From positions 414,180 to 478,179 of the forward strand of contig NZ_VOPZ01000007.1 of the NCBI RefSeq assembly GCF_010470665.1: a DNA stretch of 64,000 bases, written 5' to 3'. This document shows, piece after piece, positions 33,393 to 43,753 of this stretch. The notes under the pieces were generated by a model. That model ran no database searches. It had not been told where the DNA came from and was given only the letters and a program-made list of their open reading frames with translations. Made by a program: the position numbers and the translations under genes. Origin of the DNA: Desulfovibrio sp. JC022. Its GTDB lineage: Bacteria; Desulfobacterota; Desulfovibrionia; Desulfovibrionales; Desulfovibrionaceae. The number at the start of each line of letters is the position of its first letter. Positions within the stretch are counted from its first letter, which is position 1.

Positions 33393-33924
33393 AGACAGGC
33401 GTCCCTATCGCAGGGATGACGGTGCCCGCCGAAACGAGCGCATTAGAGTTCCCAGAGTCATGGTTATTGACGATGAAGGCAATCAGTTGGGAGAACTTCC
33501 CACCCGTGAAGCCCTCGAAATAGCACAGGACCGGGGTCTTGATCTGGTTGAAGTTGCAGAAAAGGCTGACCCGCCTGTTTGCAAGATTATGGACTATGGT
33601 AAGTTCAAATATCAGCAGCAGAAGCGTAAGCAGGAAGCCAAAAAGAAGCAGACTGTAATCCAGATTAAGGAAGTTAAGTTTCGCCCCAAGACAGACGAGC
33701 ACGATTACCAGACAAAGCTCAAGCACATCCGTCGGTTTCTTGAAGGCGGCGACAGGTGCAAAGTCACTATATTTTTCAGGGGCCGAGAAATTGTCCATAA
33801 GGACAGAGGGTTGACTGTTCTGGAACGAGTCAAAGAGGATACCATGGATATTGCCAAGATGGAGCAAGCCCCAAGGTCCGAAGGACGCACCATGAACATG
33901 ATGTTGGCTCCTATCAAAAAATAA
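33379..33924 (+). CDS. infC: Translation initiation factor IF-3, apparently starting at AUA
   Basis: The first ATG in this frame (33460) would remove the conserved N-terminal arm. The frame is open upstream to a TGA at 33373 and reads [13 protein letters not shown] before [18 protein letters not shown]. No ATG, GTG or TTG exists there, but an ATA codon at 33379 is preceded at 8 bases by a perfect GGAGG (33366-33370). This gives 181 residues, normal for IF-3. Non-canonical starts (AUU in E. coli) are a known autoregulatory device of infC, because IF-3 itself rejects such starts. The linker [14 protein letters not shown] and the C-domain are typical. It overlaps thrS by 14 bases. Confidence 0.85.
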   Translation: MAFHRDRRPYRRDDGARRNERIRVPRVMVIDDEGNQLGELPTREALEIAQDRGLDLVEVAEKADPPVCKIMDYGKFKYQQQKRKQEAKKKQTVIQIKEVKFRPKTDEHDYQTKLKHIRRFLEGGDRCKVTIFFRGREIVHKDRGLTVLERVKEDTMDIAKMEQAPRSEGRTMNMMLAPIKK

Positions 33925-33967
33925 GGTCTTTGCCGGCTTAACGGCCGGTATTCCCTAGGAGGATAAA

Positions 33968-34165
33968 ATGCCTAAAATGAAGACTAGAAGAGGCGCTGCT
34001 AAGCGTTTCTCCAAGACTGGTAGTGGAAAATTCAAACGTCGTCGTCAGGGTCTGCGTCATATCCTGACCAAGAAGAACGCAAAACGCAAAAGCAGACTGG
34101 GTCAGAGCACTACAGTTGACAGCGCCAACATCGGCCAGGTCAAACGTATGCTTCCCTACGCTTAA
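33968..34165 (+). CDS. rpmI: 50S ribosomal protein L35
   Basis: A 65-residue basic protein with the L35 pattern MPKMKTRRGAAKRFSKTGSG and RRQGLRHILTKKNAKRKSRL. Ribosome binding site AGGAGG. It follows infC by 43 bases, in the universal infC-rpmI-rplT order. Confidence 0.97.
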   Translation: MPKMKTRRGAAKRFSKTGSGKFKRRRQGLRHILTKKNAKRKSRLGQSTTVDSANIGQVKRMLPYA

Positions 34166-34206
34166 TTGCGATTTGTTAAGAATTAATTATTAAAGAACAC
34201 TCCTGT

Positions 34207-34226
34207 CCACGGAACTACGTTCGTGG
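34207..34226 (+). promoter_or_regulatory. Hairpin between rpmI and rplT
   Basis: CCAC-G-GAAC-TAC-GTTC-GTGG folds into a short bulged hairpin 34 bases before rplT. It is a candidate site for L20-type translational feedback, unproven here. Confidence 0.35.
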
Positions 34227-34259
34227 CTGGTTTTAGATACATTCCCCAGGAGGAATAAC

Positions 34260-34613
34260 ATGAGAGTAAAACGTGGTGTAGCCGCCAAGAGGCGTCACAA
34301 AAAATATTTAAAAATGGCCAAGGGTTTCCGTGGTTCCGGATCAACCCTTTACCGCACCGCCAGAGAGCGCGTTGAGCGTTCACTCTGCATGGCTTACGTT
34401 GGTCGTAAGCTGCGCAAACGCGACATGCGTAAACTCTGGATTCAGCGCATTAACGCAGCAGCACGCCTGAACGGTCTGTCCTACAGCCGTCTTATTCACG
34501 GCCTCTCCCTCGCCGGTGTTGCTCTGAACCGTAAAGTTCTCGCCGATCTCGCTGTTAACGATGCTCCTGCATTCGCTAAAGTCGTCGAGACCGCTAAAGC
34601 TCAGGTTAGCTAA
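34260..34613 (+). CDS. rplT: 50S ribosomal protein L20
   Basis: A 117-residue protein with the L20 signature [20 protein letters not shown], the central [19 protein letters not shown] and [12 protein letters not shown]. It binds 23S rRNA early in assembly. Strong AGGAGG ribosome binding site; its stop is one base from the pheS start. Confidence 0.97.
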   Translation: MRVKRGVAAKRRHKKYLKMAKGFRGSGSTLYRTARERVERSLCMAYVGRKLRKRDMRKLWIQRINAAARLNGLSYSRLIHGLSLAGVALNRKVLADLAVNDAPAFAKVVETAKAQVS

Positions 34614-34614
34614 A

Positions 34615-35664
34615 GTGTCGGACGTAAAGTCCCTGTTACAGGAACTTGAAGGCCTGGTCCCGGAGTGCTCTGCACGCCTGGATCAGGCTTCTTCTTTGTC
34701 TGAAATGGAAGACATCAAGATCGATATGCTTGGACGCAAAGGTCGCGTTGCCAAGATCATGTCCGGTCTGCCCTCCCTTCCCAACGAAGACAAACCTGTT
34801 GCAGGTAAAAAAGCCAATGAAGTAAAGGCCGCTCTCACCGAGCTCATCGAGGGAAAGCAGAGCGAGCTTGAAAAAGCCGCCACCGCTGAGAGCCTGTCCC
34901 GTTTCGACCCCACTATGCCCGGACGTAAACCTTCTGAAGGTTCGCTCCACCCGGTCACCCTCGTCATGGACGAGATTTGTGACGTTTTCATCGGGCTGGG
35001 TTTTGAAGTCGTAACCGGACCCGAAGTTGAAAACGACTGGTACAACTTCGAAGCACTGAACATTCCGCCGGAACACCCCGCACGCGACATGCAGGACACC
35101 CTGTACATTTCAGAGTCCATCCTGCTGCGCACCCACACCTCCCCTTTGCAGATTCGTACCATGAAGGACAGAACTCCTCCGCTGGCAGCAATCGCACCGG
35201 GTAAGGTTTACCGCAGGGATTCCGACCTGACCCATACCCCCATGTTCCACCAGATCGAAGGTTTTCTGGTTGACCAGAACGTCAGCATGGCGGATCTCAG
35301 GGGAACCCTGACCGCATTCGTCCACCAGCTTTTCGGACCAAAAACTGACGTACGTTTCCGTCCCAGCTTCTTTCCCTTTACCGAACCCAGCGCGGAAGTG
35401 GATATCTCCTGCGTAATGTGCGGCGGCAAAGGAACCATCGACGGCAAGCCCTGCCGCGTATGTAAGCAGACCGGTTGGGTGGAAATCCTCGGTTGCGGCA
35501 TGATGGACCCCAACGTAATGAAAGCAGTTGATTACGATACCGAAAAATACTCCGGTTTCGCATTCGGACTCGGCATTGAACGCGTAGCCATGCTCAAATA
35601 CGGCATCGGCGACCTGCGCATGTTCTTTGAAAACGACATCCGATTCCTCGAACAGTTTTCCTAA
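34615..35664 (+). CDS. pheS: Phenylalanyl-tRNA synthetase alpha subunit
   Basis: The GTG at 34615, one base after the rplT stop, gives 349 residues and matches the family's N-terminus ([14 protein letters not shown]). A longer frame inside rplT is not expected. Class II motifs are present: [20 protein letters not shown] (motif 1 region), [10 protein letters not shown] and [20 protein letters not shown] (motif 2), and [17 protein letters not shown] (motif 3). CxxC pairs in [20 protein letters not shown] suggest a zinc-binding insertion. It forms the alpha2beta2 enzyme with PheT. Confidence 0.96.
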   Translation: MSDVKSLLQELEGLVPECSARLDQASSLSEMEDIKIDMLGRKGRVAKIMSGLPSLPNEDKPVAGKKANEVKAALTELIEGKQSELEKAATAESLSRFDPTMPGRKPSEGSLHPVTLVMDEICDVFIGLGFEVVTGPEVENDWYNFEALNIPPEHPARDMQDTLYISESILLRTHTSPLQIRTMKDRTPPLAAIAPGKVYRRDSDLTHTPMFHQIEGFLVDQNVSMADLRGTLTAFVHQLFGPKTDVRFRPSFFPFTEPSAEVDISCVMCGGKGTIDGKPCRVCKQTGWVEILGCGMMDPNVMKAVDYDTEKYSGFAFGLGIERVAMLKYGIGDLRMFFENDIRFLEQFS

Positions 35665-35696
35665 TATATACGCAGTAAATACTGCTGGAGGCTCAA

Positions 35697-38096
35697 ATGC
35701 TTTTAAGCATGCAATGGCTGCGGGATTTCGTTCCTTATGAGGGCGAAATTCAGGAGCTTGGCGACAGGCTGACCATGCTCGGCCTTGAGCTTGAAGAAAT
35801 TTTCAATCCTTTTGAAGCAATCAAAGACATCGTTGTCGGCCATGTTGTGGAGTGCGGCAAGCACCCCGAGGCCGACAAACTGTCTGTTTGTAAAGTTGAC
35901 GTCGGTGACGGCGAGCTTCTTGATATCGTTTGCGGCGCACCCAACGTAACCAAAGGCATTAACGTGCCTGTGGCCAAAGTCGGCGTGACCATGCCCGGCG
36001 ATTTCAAAATCAAGAAGGCAAAACTTCGCGGTGTTAAATCCCACGGCATGATCTGTTCCGAGCGCGAACTGGAACTTTCCGAAGAGCACGACGGCATCAT
36101 GATCCTACCCGAGGGCCTTACTCCCGGCGCGAAATTCACCGAAGCCATGAACATGGAAGATACGGTCATGGATCTGGGGATCACCCCCAACCGTGCCGAC
36201 TGCCTGTCCATGCTCGGTATTGCCCGTGAAGCCTCGCTGGCGTTCGACCTGCCCATCACCATGCCTAAACTCAACCTTGTTGAGAACGGCGGCAATGCGG
36301 CTGATATGCTGGGAATTGAAATTGACGATCCCGACCTCTGTCCGCTTTATCAGGCAAGAATCCTGCAAGGCGCAAAGATCGGCCCCTCTCCGGACTGGAT
36401 GCGTTACCGTCTCCTTTCCGTGGGCGTTCGTCCCATCAGCAACATTGTTGATGTGACCAACTACGTTCTTTTCGAACTTGGCCAGCCCCTGCACTCCTTT
36501 GACGCAGACCTGCTCAAAGGTGATAAAATCCGGGTTGGACTTGCTCCCGAAGGAACCAAGTTCACCACCCTTGATGAACAGGAACGTAAGCTTATTGGCT
36601 CCGACCTGCTTATCTGGGATGCTGAGCGTCCGGTTGCGCTTGCAGGTGTTATGGGTGGCATGAACTCCGAGATTCACAACGGTTCCACCAACGTGGTCCT
36701 CGAATCCGCTGTGTTCCGTCCCGGACTCGTCCGCAAGACCGCCCGCCGTCTGGCACTGCCTTCTGAAGCTTCCTACCGCTTCGAACGCGGCGTGGACCAG
36801 CAGATGAATACCTTTGCCATGGACCGTGCAGCCCAGCTCATGAGCGAACTGTCCGGAGCAAAAGTTGTTTCCGGCGTGGCTAAAAACGAACCCAAGCCGT
36901 GGCAGAACCGTACCCACGATTACCGCCACAAACGCTGCAACAGCTGGCTTGGTCTGAACCTTGAGCCCGAATTCAGTAAAAAAGCTTTCTCCCTTATGGG
37001 ATTGGAAGTTAATGATAGCGATGCAGATTGCTGGAAGGTATCCACTCCCTCCTACAGACTGGACCTCGAACGCGAGGCCGACCTGTATGAAGAAGTAGCC
37101 CGCTACTTCGGCATGGATAAGATTCCTTCCGTCCTGCCCCGCATCTCCAAGACCTTTGACGCTTCCGTTATTGCGGAAACCCCCTACGGCTTTTACCGCC
37201 GTATCAAGAACTGGGGTCGCGGCGTAGGTCTGCACGAAGCCATCAACTACAGCTTCGTAGGTGATGACGACCTCGACCTTCTGGGCCTGCCCAAAGAAGG
37301 CCGTGTGAACATCGCCAACCCCCTGAGTGAAGATCAAAACGTAATGCGTACCGAGTTGGCCCCCGGCCTGCTCAACACCGTGCGTCACAACCTTGCACAG
37401 GGCAACACCCACATCCGGGTTTTCGAAATCGCCAAGAAGTTTATCAAAGACGAAACTTCCGACACTGAAACCCGCGAGCAGACCCGTCTTGGAATCATGC
37501 TTAACGGTCCCCGTTCAAACGCCGAATGGCCCAACGAACAGGGCGATGCCGATTACATGGATGTTAAAGGCCTCGTTGAACACCTGCTGCACGATCTCAA
37601 GCTTGGCGAAGCAACCTTCTCCCTTGCTGAAGATCACAGCTACCTCGAGCCTTGTGTAAACATCACCCTCGGTGAGCAGAAAATCGGTTTCATGGGCATG
37701 GTCAAGGCAGATATTGCCGACAAGTACCACGCCAAGAAAGAGGTTTGGATGGCTGATCTCAACGCCGACCTGCTGCGTGAAATTGTCATGGCGCACAAGA
37801 TCAAGTTCAACACCCTTCCGGTATTCCCCCCGTCCAGACGTGACGTGACTGTAATTGGTCCCGTTTCCCTGCACGCGGAAACCATTAAGGAAGCAATCCT
37901 CGGCCTCAGACTGCCGCTGATTGAATCCGTTGAGCTGGTTAACGTATTCGTACCTGAAAATCAGGAAGACGAACGTAACCTTTCCTTCCGCATCACCTAC
38001 CGCCATGGTCAGAAAACCCTGACCGACAAGGCAGTAGACAAGGAACACAAGAAAGTTCTCGCAGGACTTGAAAAGGCCCTGCCTGTTCGTTTCTAG
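35697..38096 (+). CDS. pheT: Phenylalanyl-tRNA synthetase beta subunit
   Basis: The 799-residue beta subunit is complete. It has the tRNA-binding EMAP-like domain (DIVVGHVVECGKHPEADKLS and following, about 42-150), the B3/B4 editing domain (PISNIVDVTNYVLFELGQPLH), the B5 domain and a C-terminal ferredoxin-fold anticodon-binding domain (FPPSRRDVTVI to the end). Ribosome binding site GGAGG. It is last in the operon, before a strong terminator. Confidence 0.97.
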   Translation: MLLSMQWLRDFVPYEGEIQELGDRLTMLGLELEEIFNPFEAIKDIVVGHVVECGKHPEADKLSVCKVDVGDGELLDIVCGAPNVTKGINVPVAKVGVTMPGDFKIKKAKLRGVKSHGMICSERELELSEEHDGIMILPEGLTPGAKFTEAMNMEDTVMDLGITPNRADCLSMLGIAREASLAFDLPITMPKLNLVENGGNAADMLGIEIDDPDLCPLYQARILQGAKIGPSPDWMRYRLLSVGVRPISNIVDVTNYVLFELGQPLHSFDADLLKGDKIRVGLAPEGTKFTTLDEQERKLIGSDLLIWDAERPVALAGVMGGMNSEIHNGSTNVVLESAVFRPGLVRKTARRLALPSEASYRFERGVDQQMNTFAMDRAAQLMSELSGAKVVSGVAKNEPKPWQNRTHDYRHKRCNSWLGLNLEPEFSKKAFSLMGLEVNDSDADCWKVSTPSYRLDLEREADLYEEVARYFGMDKIPSVLPRISKTFDASVIAETPYGFYRRIKNWGRGVGLHEAINYSFVGDDDLDLLGLPKEGRVNIANPLSEDQNVMRTELAPGLLNTVRHNLAQGNTHIRVFEIAKKFIKDETSDTETREQTRLGIMLNGPRSNAEWPNEQGDADYMDVKGLVEHLLHDLKLGEATFSLAEDHSYLEPCVNITLGEQKIGFMGMVKADIADKYHAKKEVWMADLNADLLREIVMAHKIKFNTLPVFPPSRRDVTVIGPVSLHAETIKEAILGLRLPLIESVELVNVFVPENQEDERNLSFRITYRHGQKTLTDKAVDKEHKKVLAGLEKALPVRF

Positions 38097-38121
38097 TTAA
38101 GGCATACATAGTCAAAGATTA

Positions 38122-38158
38122 ATCCCCCGCATGGCATTAGCTGTGCGGGGGATTTTTT
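38122..38158 (+). terminator. Terminator of the thrS-pheT operon
   Basis: ATCCCCCGCA pairs perfectly with TGCGGGGGAT over 12 bases, followed by TTTTTT. The 25-bp inverted repeat of the next cassette begins only about 15 bases later. Confidence 0.92.
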
Positions 38159-38173
38159 TGGGGAGTGGAAATG

Positions 38174-38198
38174 TATCGATAACTGAAAATTATGAGTA
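38174..38198 (+). repeat. Left copy of a perfect 25-bp inverted repeat
   Basis: The repeat begins TATCGATAACTG and ends ATTATGAGTA. It contains the ATG and second codon of the gene at 38192. Its exact reverse complement lies at 39878-39902. The internal TATCGATA is itself a palindrome. Confidence 0.9.
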
Positions 38199-38770
38199 TA
38201 AAATTAAGTTCTAAAAATTGGTTTGTTATTGTTCAATCAATAACAATTCTTCGTGTAGTGCTGGCTTTTGTTTTTGTTGTTTTGGTTCCATTGCCTGAAC
38301 TGGTGTGGACTAAGGCCGTAATTTATTTTTTAGCTCTATCTACCGATTTTTGGGATGGGCGTTTAGCACGTGCAAAGAAAGTTGCCAGTCAATTTGGCGG
38401 TGCAATGGATATATTCGGTGATCGCTATCTGATGGTTATTTCTTGTTTGTATGCAGGATTCAAAGGAATTCCTTTGTACATATTGGCAGTTATACTTATA
38501 CGTGAAATTTTTTCAGTAACTATGAAAATGATTACGTATGAGGGAAAACAAATTATAATTTCAAACACAAAGATAGGGGGACTTGTTCATTTAACAGTGG
38601 GTTTAGGGGTATTATTGATTATTTTAAATCCAGAAAATCCTGTCACGATGCTTACCACAACTCCGTTTGCAATTGTTGCCACATTTTATTGTTTCTATTT
38701 TCCTTTCACTTTGTACAAATCAAGACACATGATAAAAAAAGCAATCAATTTTGCCCCGAAAAAACCTTAG
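38192..38770 (+). CDS. CDP-alcohol phosphatidyltransferase family membrane protein
   Basis: A 192-residue integral membrane enzyme. The CDP-alcohol motif D-G-x2-A-R-x8-G-x3-D-x3-D is complete within residues 51-75 (STDFWDGRLARAKKVAS, then GGAMDIFGDR). Members transfer a phosphatidyl group from CDP-diacylglycerol to an alcohol such as glycerol phosphate, serine or inositol. The acceptor here is unknown; PgsA is the nearest familiar example, but the surroundings are AT-rich and accessory. There is no ribosome binding site, and the start codon lies within an inverted repeat shared with the convergent gene. The 3' end overlaps that gene by 26 bases. Confidence 0.75.
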   Translation: MSIKLSSKNWFVIVQSITILRVVLAFVFVVLVPLPELVWTKAVIYFLALSTDFWDGRLARAKKVASQFGGAMDIFGDRYLMVISCLYAGFKGIPLYILAVILIREIFSVTMKMITYEGKQIIISNTKIGGLVHLTVGLGVLLIILNPENPVTMLTTTPFAIVATFYCFYFPFTLYKSRHMIKKAINFAPKKP

Positions 38771-39884
38771 CAAGACTTATAAGTAAATTGATCGAATTTG
38801 TTGCTAATGGTAATGTGACTGCAACACCTATCGTTCCGACAATTCTTGAAATATGAGGCCAAAGAGGTAATCTATTGATTTTGTCTCCAGTTTTGTCAAA
38901 GTATTCTATATAATTCAAAGCTTCATTTAACTTATCTCCATACAACTTTCTTTCAAGAAGCAAATTGTAATAATAATTCTGTTGTTCATGAATAATTTTA
39001 TTTTCTTTGTTACGCAGCAGAATTATAGCTTTCCTTAGTTGCATTGTAGGCAAGAAGTAAAAAGCTACAAAAACAAATCCAATTACAAGTGAACCCATTG
39101 CCGTAGAGATATCTATGGTGCGGTGAGTGTATATAACACCGTAATATGCCCCTCCAGACAACATTATGGCAAAAATTGTAGGAGACATTATAAGATCAGC
39201 CAAAAAAGCAAGCCCTCCACATCCGTCTGGGTCAAATGGAGAAATGCGTAATTGATCATTAATAGATTTTAACCGAAGATATTTCAGCTGTGTATATACA
39301 ATCCCCCCAAAAATATGGAGAATAGAGGGAAGCAACAAGGCGTGCATATAAAATTTATTAATTCTTGTCCCTAAATACCCCGCCTTAAAATTTATCGAAT
39401 CCCAAAAATCTAGAGGAGCCTGTACGCCGGGATACAAATTTTGAAATGTATTCCAAGCAAAGCCAGCAAAACCAACTGTAAATAGGAGTGCAAAAATTTT
39501 TCTACTGTTTTTTGTTTTCAAACCAACAAATTCTTTTGTGGGTTTGTATATTTCAGAATAAAAATCTTCTTCCAATATTTGATTTAAATTGGTCCAATTT
39601 TGTTTAGTCTTTAACGATTTGATAAATAAATTAATTATTGTCAGAGGCATTATTAACTGTATTGCATACCATCCGAATATTCCAGGATGTTGTAAATACC
39701 CGTATCCATTATGAATTCGAAAGGCACCATCCCACCACGCACACCAAGTCAGAATAACAATAAAGAGTAGACCTACTATACTATTTTGTATCCAAAATTT
39801 TTTTAAGCCCATTTTTTTTATCAACCAATGGGGCCAAAAAGCAGGATGGCGATAAAATGCCTCCGAAAGCGTCATCTTACTCAT
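38745..39884 (-). CDS. Unknown polytopic membrane protein (379 aa)
   Basis: I do not recognise this family. The protein has a short basic N-terminus (MSKMTLSEAFYRHPAFW) and about six to seven hydrophobic helices (near residues 32-50, 70-90, 135-155, 185-205, 228-255, 262-285, 345-370). A conserved-looking loop FDPDGCGGLAFLADLIMSP lies at about residues 218-236, and the C-terminal third is charged and helical (EQQNYYYNLLLERKLYG). Base composition is AT-rich, like its partner. Start codon and second codon lie in the 25-bp inverted repeat, with no ribosome binding site. It converges with the phosphatidyltransferase gene. Confidence 0.65.
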   Translation of the reverse strand: MSKMTLSEAFYRHPAFWPHWLIKKMGLKKFWIQNSIVGLLFIVILTWCAWWDGAFRIHNGYGYLQHPGIFGWYAIQLIMPLTIINLFIKSLKTKQNWTNLNQILEEDFYSEIYKPTKEFVGLKTKNSRKIFALLFTVGFAGFAWNTFQNLYPGVQAPLDFWDSINFKAGYLGTRINKFYMHALLLPSILHIFGGIVYTQLKYLRLKSINDQLRISPFDPDGCGGLAFLADLIMSPTIFAIMLSGGAYYGVIYTHRTIDISTAMGSLVIGFVFVAFYFLPTMQLRKAIILLRNKENKIIHEQQNYYYNLLLERKLYGDKLNEALNYIEYFDKTGDKINRLPLWPHISRIVGTIGVAVTLPLATNSINLLISLAKVFSGQN

Positions 39885-39902
39885 AATTTTCAGTTATCGA
39901 TA
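39878..39902 (-). repeat. Right copy of the perfect 25-bp inverted repeat
   Basis: Exact reverse complement of 38174-38198. It contains the start codon of the minus-strand gene. Sequence similarity stops abruptly on both sides of the repeat. Confidence 0.9.
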
Positions 39903-40030
39903 GTTAGTTACAATCTTAATGACCAAAATCAAATCCACTTTCAACAAATTATTTATTTTATATCTCGCCGTCAAGTTTAAAATATAGCCAATTCGAACAT
40001 AACATACACTCTTCCTTACAAAAAACACGA

Positions 40031-40552
40031 TCACTCTATCTTCGTTGCCCCACACACCACCCCCACCACATACGCCGTCCCCATCGCCCCGAGCAAATTA
40101 ATCAGCACAAATACCGTGGAAAACTGCCAGCCGAAATAGGCCAGCATTATAGGCAGAAGGACTGGCTTAACAGAACGACAGCCGATAAAATTAGCTATTA
40201 TAAAAGTGGAAGCACCTTTTTCTTTAAGGCTTTTGAAAAGCGGATACCATGCGTAAATTGGTCCCATTGAAAGAATCCCCGCCAACCCGGAAAGGAAAAC
40301 TCCCTTAATTCCAGTCTTGCTGCCGAGAAACCGGGCTACGGATGCCGGATTTAAATAGCGATTAATGAGCGTCATCATGACCAGCACAATGCAAATAGGC
40401 AATCCGAGTTGAGTAAAAAGCGTCTTGGATACTTCAATTGCACGGGCAGTAGATTGAGGATCATGCAACTGACAGAGACCATAAATGCTGGTTACTCCAA
40501 GCGGGAAAATCCACGGCTTCGTGTGTTTCCATATAATTTTCATAACGGACAT
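40031..40552 (-). CDS. Permease half-protein (COG0701-like)
   Basis: A 173-residue membrane protein with about four helices, starting at ATG 40552, which shares one base with the preceding stop (TGATG) and has GGAGG 9 bases upstream. The pattern LNPASVARFLGSKTGIKGVF and GILSMGPIYAWYPLFKSL resembles one half of the COG0701/ArsP-type permeases. With the upstream NifX-permease protein it probably makes a two-subunit transporter. The substrate is unknown. No terminator was seen downstream. Confidence 0.65.
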   Translation of the reverse strand: MSVMKIIWKHTKPWIFPLGVTSIYGLCQLHDPQSTARAIEVSKTLFTQLGLPICIVLVMMTLINRYLNPASVARFLGSKTGIKGVFLSGLAGILSMGPIYAWYPLFKSLKEKGASTFIIANFIGCRSVKPVLLPIMLAYFGWQFSTVFVLINLLGAMGTAYVVGVVCGATKIE

Positions 40553-41334
40553 CACAATAGCCCTCCACAAAGATATACAATCAGAGCCATGAGTATCGCC
40601 ATTACAAATCCGCATAAATTGCGCACAATTGCGAACCGACTCCCCAATGCGGCAGATTCAGCAGGCAACTGGATCAGGCCGACAGTAACCCAGGCCATCA
40701 TCAATGCAATGATACCGGACTGATTTACCCCGGCACTGAGCAGGCTGTCACCGATCACGTAGCTGTTAACCGGATTCCCCACCAGCACACTACCGAGAGC
40801 CGCCCCCAACACAGAATCCTTTATGACTGATCCGGAAAACATGGACAACAATGTTGCCTCGGACACAAAACCGCGAAACAACCCCAGCAATAAAATCACT
40901 CCGGCCAGCTTTGGCAAAAGCTGATAAAACTGCCGCAATCCCTTTTGCAGGGCAGTTTCCCAAAGTTCCCACTCAGACGGTGCTGTGGATTCTGAAATTG
41001 AACCGTCGCTGCTGAGTCCCGCAGATTCGAGGTAGCCTGACACAGCCTCACGGATACTGCCTTTTACCCCGGTTATGATTTCGAACCCTTTGCCCTTCAT
41101 AGCCCCTACAATGTGCGGTGCCACATACCCTACCAGCAAGGCTTCAGCCCCATTGCTGACAGCCAGCGAAATAATCGCTACCCCGGCCCCCGGACCGGAC
41201 GATGGCGGCGGCCCCTCCTTTACCTCGAAAGACATATCTTCAGTTTCAATTATCAATATGTATGCGGCTGTACCAAGTTTAGGAGCCACCTTTGCATCTA
41301 GATCAGGATCAGAACAAGGAACTACAATTTTCAT
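40552..41334 (-). CDS. NifX-like domain fused to a permease half
   Basis: From ATG 41334 (GGTGG 6 bases upstream) the protein has 260 residues. Residues 1-105 resemble the dinitrogenase iron-molybdenum cofactor-binding domain (NifX/NifB C-terminal type): MKIVVPCSDPDLDAKVAPKL, SNGAEALLVGYVAPHIVGAM, GFEIITGVKGSIREAV. Residues 130-260 hold four or five membrane helices with GNPVNSYVIGDSLLSAGV, resembling the other half of a COG0701-type permease. A soluble cluster-binding domain joined to a membrane half suggests metal- or cluster-linked gating or transport. It is co-translated with the next permease half. Confidence 0.65.
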   Translation of the reverse strand: MKIVVPCSDPDLDAKVAPKLGTAAYILIIETEDMSFEVKEGPPPSSGPGAGVAIISLAVSNGAEALLVGYVAPHIVGAMKGKGFEIITGVKGSIREAVSGYLESAGLSSDGSISESTAPSEWELWETALQKGLRQFYQLLPKLAGVILLLGLFRGFVSEATLLSMFSGSVIKDSVLGAALGSVLVGNPVNSYVIGDSLLSAGVNQSGIIALMMAWVTVGLIQLPAESAALGSRFAIVRNLCGFVMAILMALIVYLCGGLL

Positions 41335-41421
41335 GACTACCACCAAATATAAAGATATAAAGGTCACGTAAAACATACGCGCAGATAGCAAAATGCTTCA
41401 AGTCATAAACTAACCCCATTT

Positions 41422-41441
41422 GGTAAAAAACAGTTTTTACC
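41422..41441. promoter_or_regulatory. Palindromic operator-like site in the divergent region
   Basis: GGTAAAAA-ACAG-TTTTTACC is a perfect 8+8 inverted repeat between the divergent NifX-permease and TetR genes. It may be the TetR-type operator. Confidence 0.45.
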
Positions 41442-41555
41442 TGACCAGTACCAAAGAAGACTGCGCTATATATCGCTGATTTTTCACCTTTACATACACA
41501 TCTGGACTTTCCTTCACTCAGGTTGTAATAGATTGAAGTTACACGAAGAAGCTAA

Positions 41556-42988
<1,433 letters not shown>

Positions 42989-43011
42989 ATTTAGCTAGGA
43001 AATAGAATTTG

Positions 43012-43051
43012 AAATCCCCTGTTGAGATTATCTCAGCAGGGGATTTTTGTT
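43012..43051 (+). terminator. Terminator of the TetR/outer-membrane protein operon
   Basis: AAATCCCCTG pairs with CAGGGGATTT, with an inner TGAGA/TCTCA stem; T-run follows. Confidence 0.88.
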
Positions 43052-43096
43052 TTGGGGATGGTGGTCCTCAAATCTATATTTTAATTAACTTTAGAT

Positions 43097-43678
43097 CTAA
43101 TCAATTTTTTTCTCTGCATTCTTAGTATTATTATCTAGCGGCTCACGCTTAGAGCTAATTTCTGTAATCCGTTTTTCAAGATCCTTTATTGTTAAATTTT
43201 GTGCATCTAATTTACGAGCAACACTATCTTTGTATTCACTTAACTCTCTCTGTAACTCTGAGTTAGCTTCTTTCTGAACCTCAAGCTTTCGCTCTACAAC
43301 TTTTACATACTCATTATTTTGATCAACAAAAGAACTTGAATTAGTAGCAAAAGAATAAGAAAGATATCCAAATACAATAGCACTCACCAACAATAAAAGC
43401 TTTGCAAATACATCATATTTTTGTCTGGAATCGATCAGACCCTGAAGGCCGCCAAGTTCTTTATCAAGCCGTGTATCAAGCTCATCCTTCATCTTATCTA
43501 GATCTGAAGACAAACATTTCTCAATATGCCTATAAAACTTATTATGGCCATTAGCGTAAGCCTTGTCTTTGTCTTTACATTGGCGAACGTCATCCGCTAA
43601 AGAGTCAAGACGGTCATTGATCATTTTAAACAACTGTTCATTGTATACATTACCACCAGAACTATCATGTTTCGCCAT
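43097..43678 (-). CDS. Coiled-coil, single-TM protein of unknown function
   Basis: A 193-residue protein. The N-terminal half is helical and charged (about residues 15-85), one membrane segment follows (KLLLLVSAIVFGYLSYSF, about 93-110), and a long coiled coil (about 120-180, KVVERKLEVQKEANSELQRE) ends the chain. No family is recognised. AAGGTGA lies before the ATG. It is 75 bases downstream of the channel-like gene on the same strand and shares its AT-rich composition, so the two probably form a unit. Confidence 0.6.
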   Translation of the reverse strand: MAKHDSSGGNVYNEQLFKMINDRLDSLADDVRQCKDKDKAYANGHNKFYRHIEKCLSSDLDKMKDELDTRLDKELGGLQGLIDSRQKYDVFAKLLLLVSAIVFGYLSYSFATNSSSFVDQNNEYVKVVERKLEVQKEANSELQRELSEYKDSVARKLDAQNLTIKDLEKRITEISSKREPLDNNTKNAEKKID

Positions 43679-43753
43679 CTATATCACCTTTCATCCAAGC
43701 AATTAGCTCATTCAATATCTAAACCAAGTCCTACCAGCCTACTAGACAAAGGT

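Noticed and set aside
36105-37412. 435-codon minus-strand frame inside pheT
   Set aside because: It lies wholly antisense to a complete pheT and has no recognisable domain.
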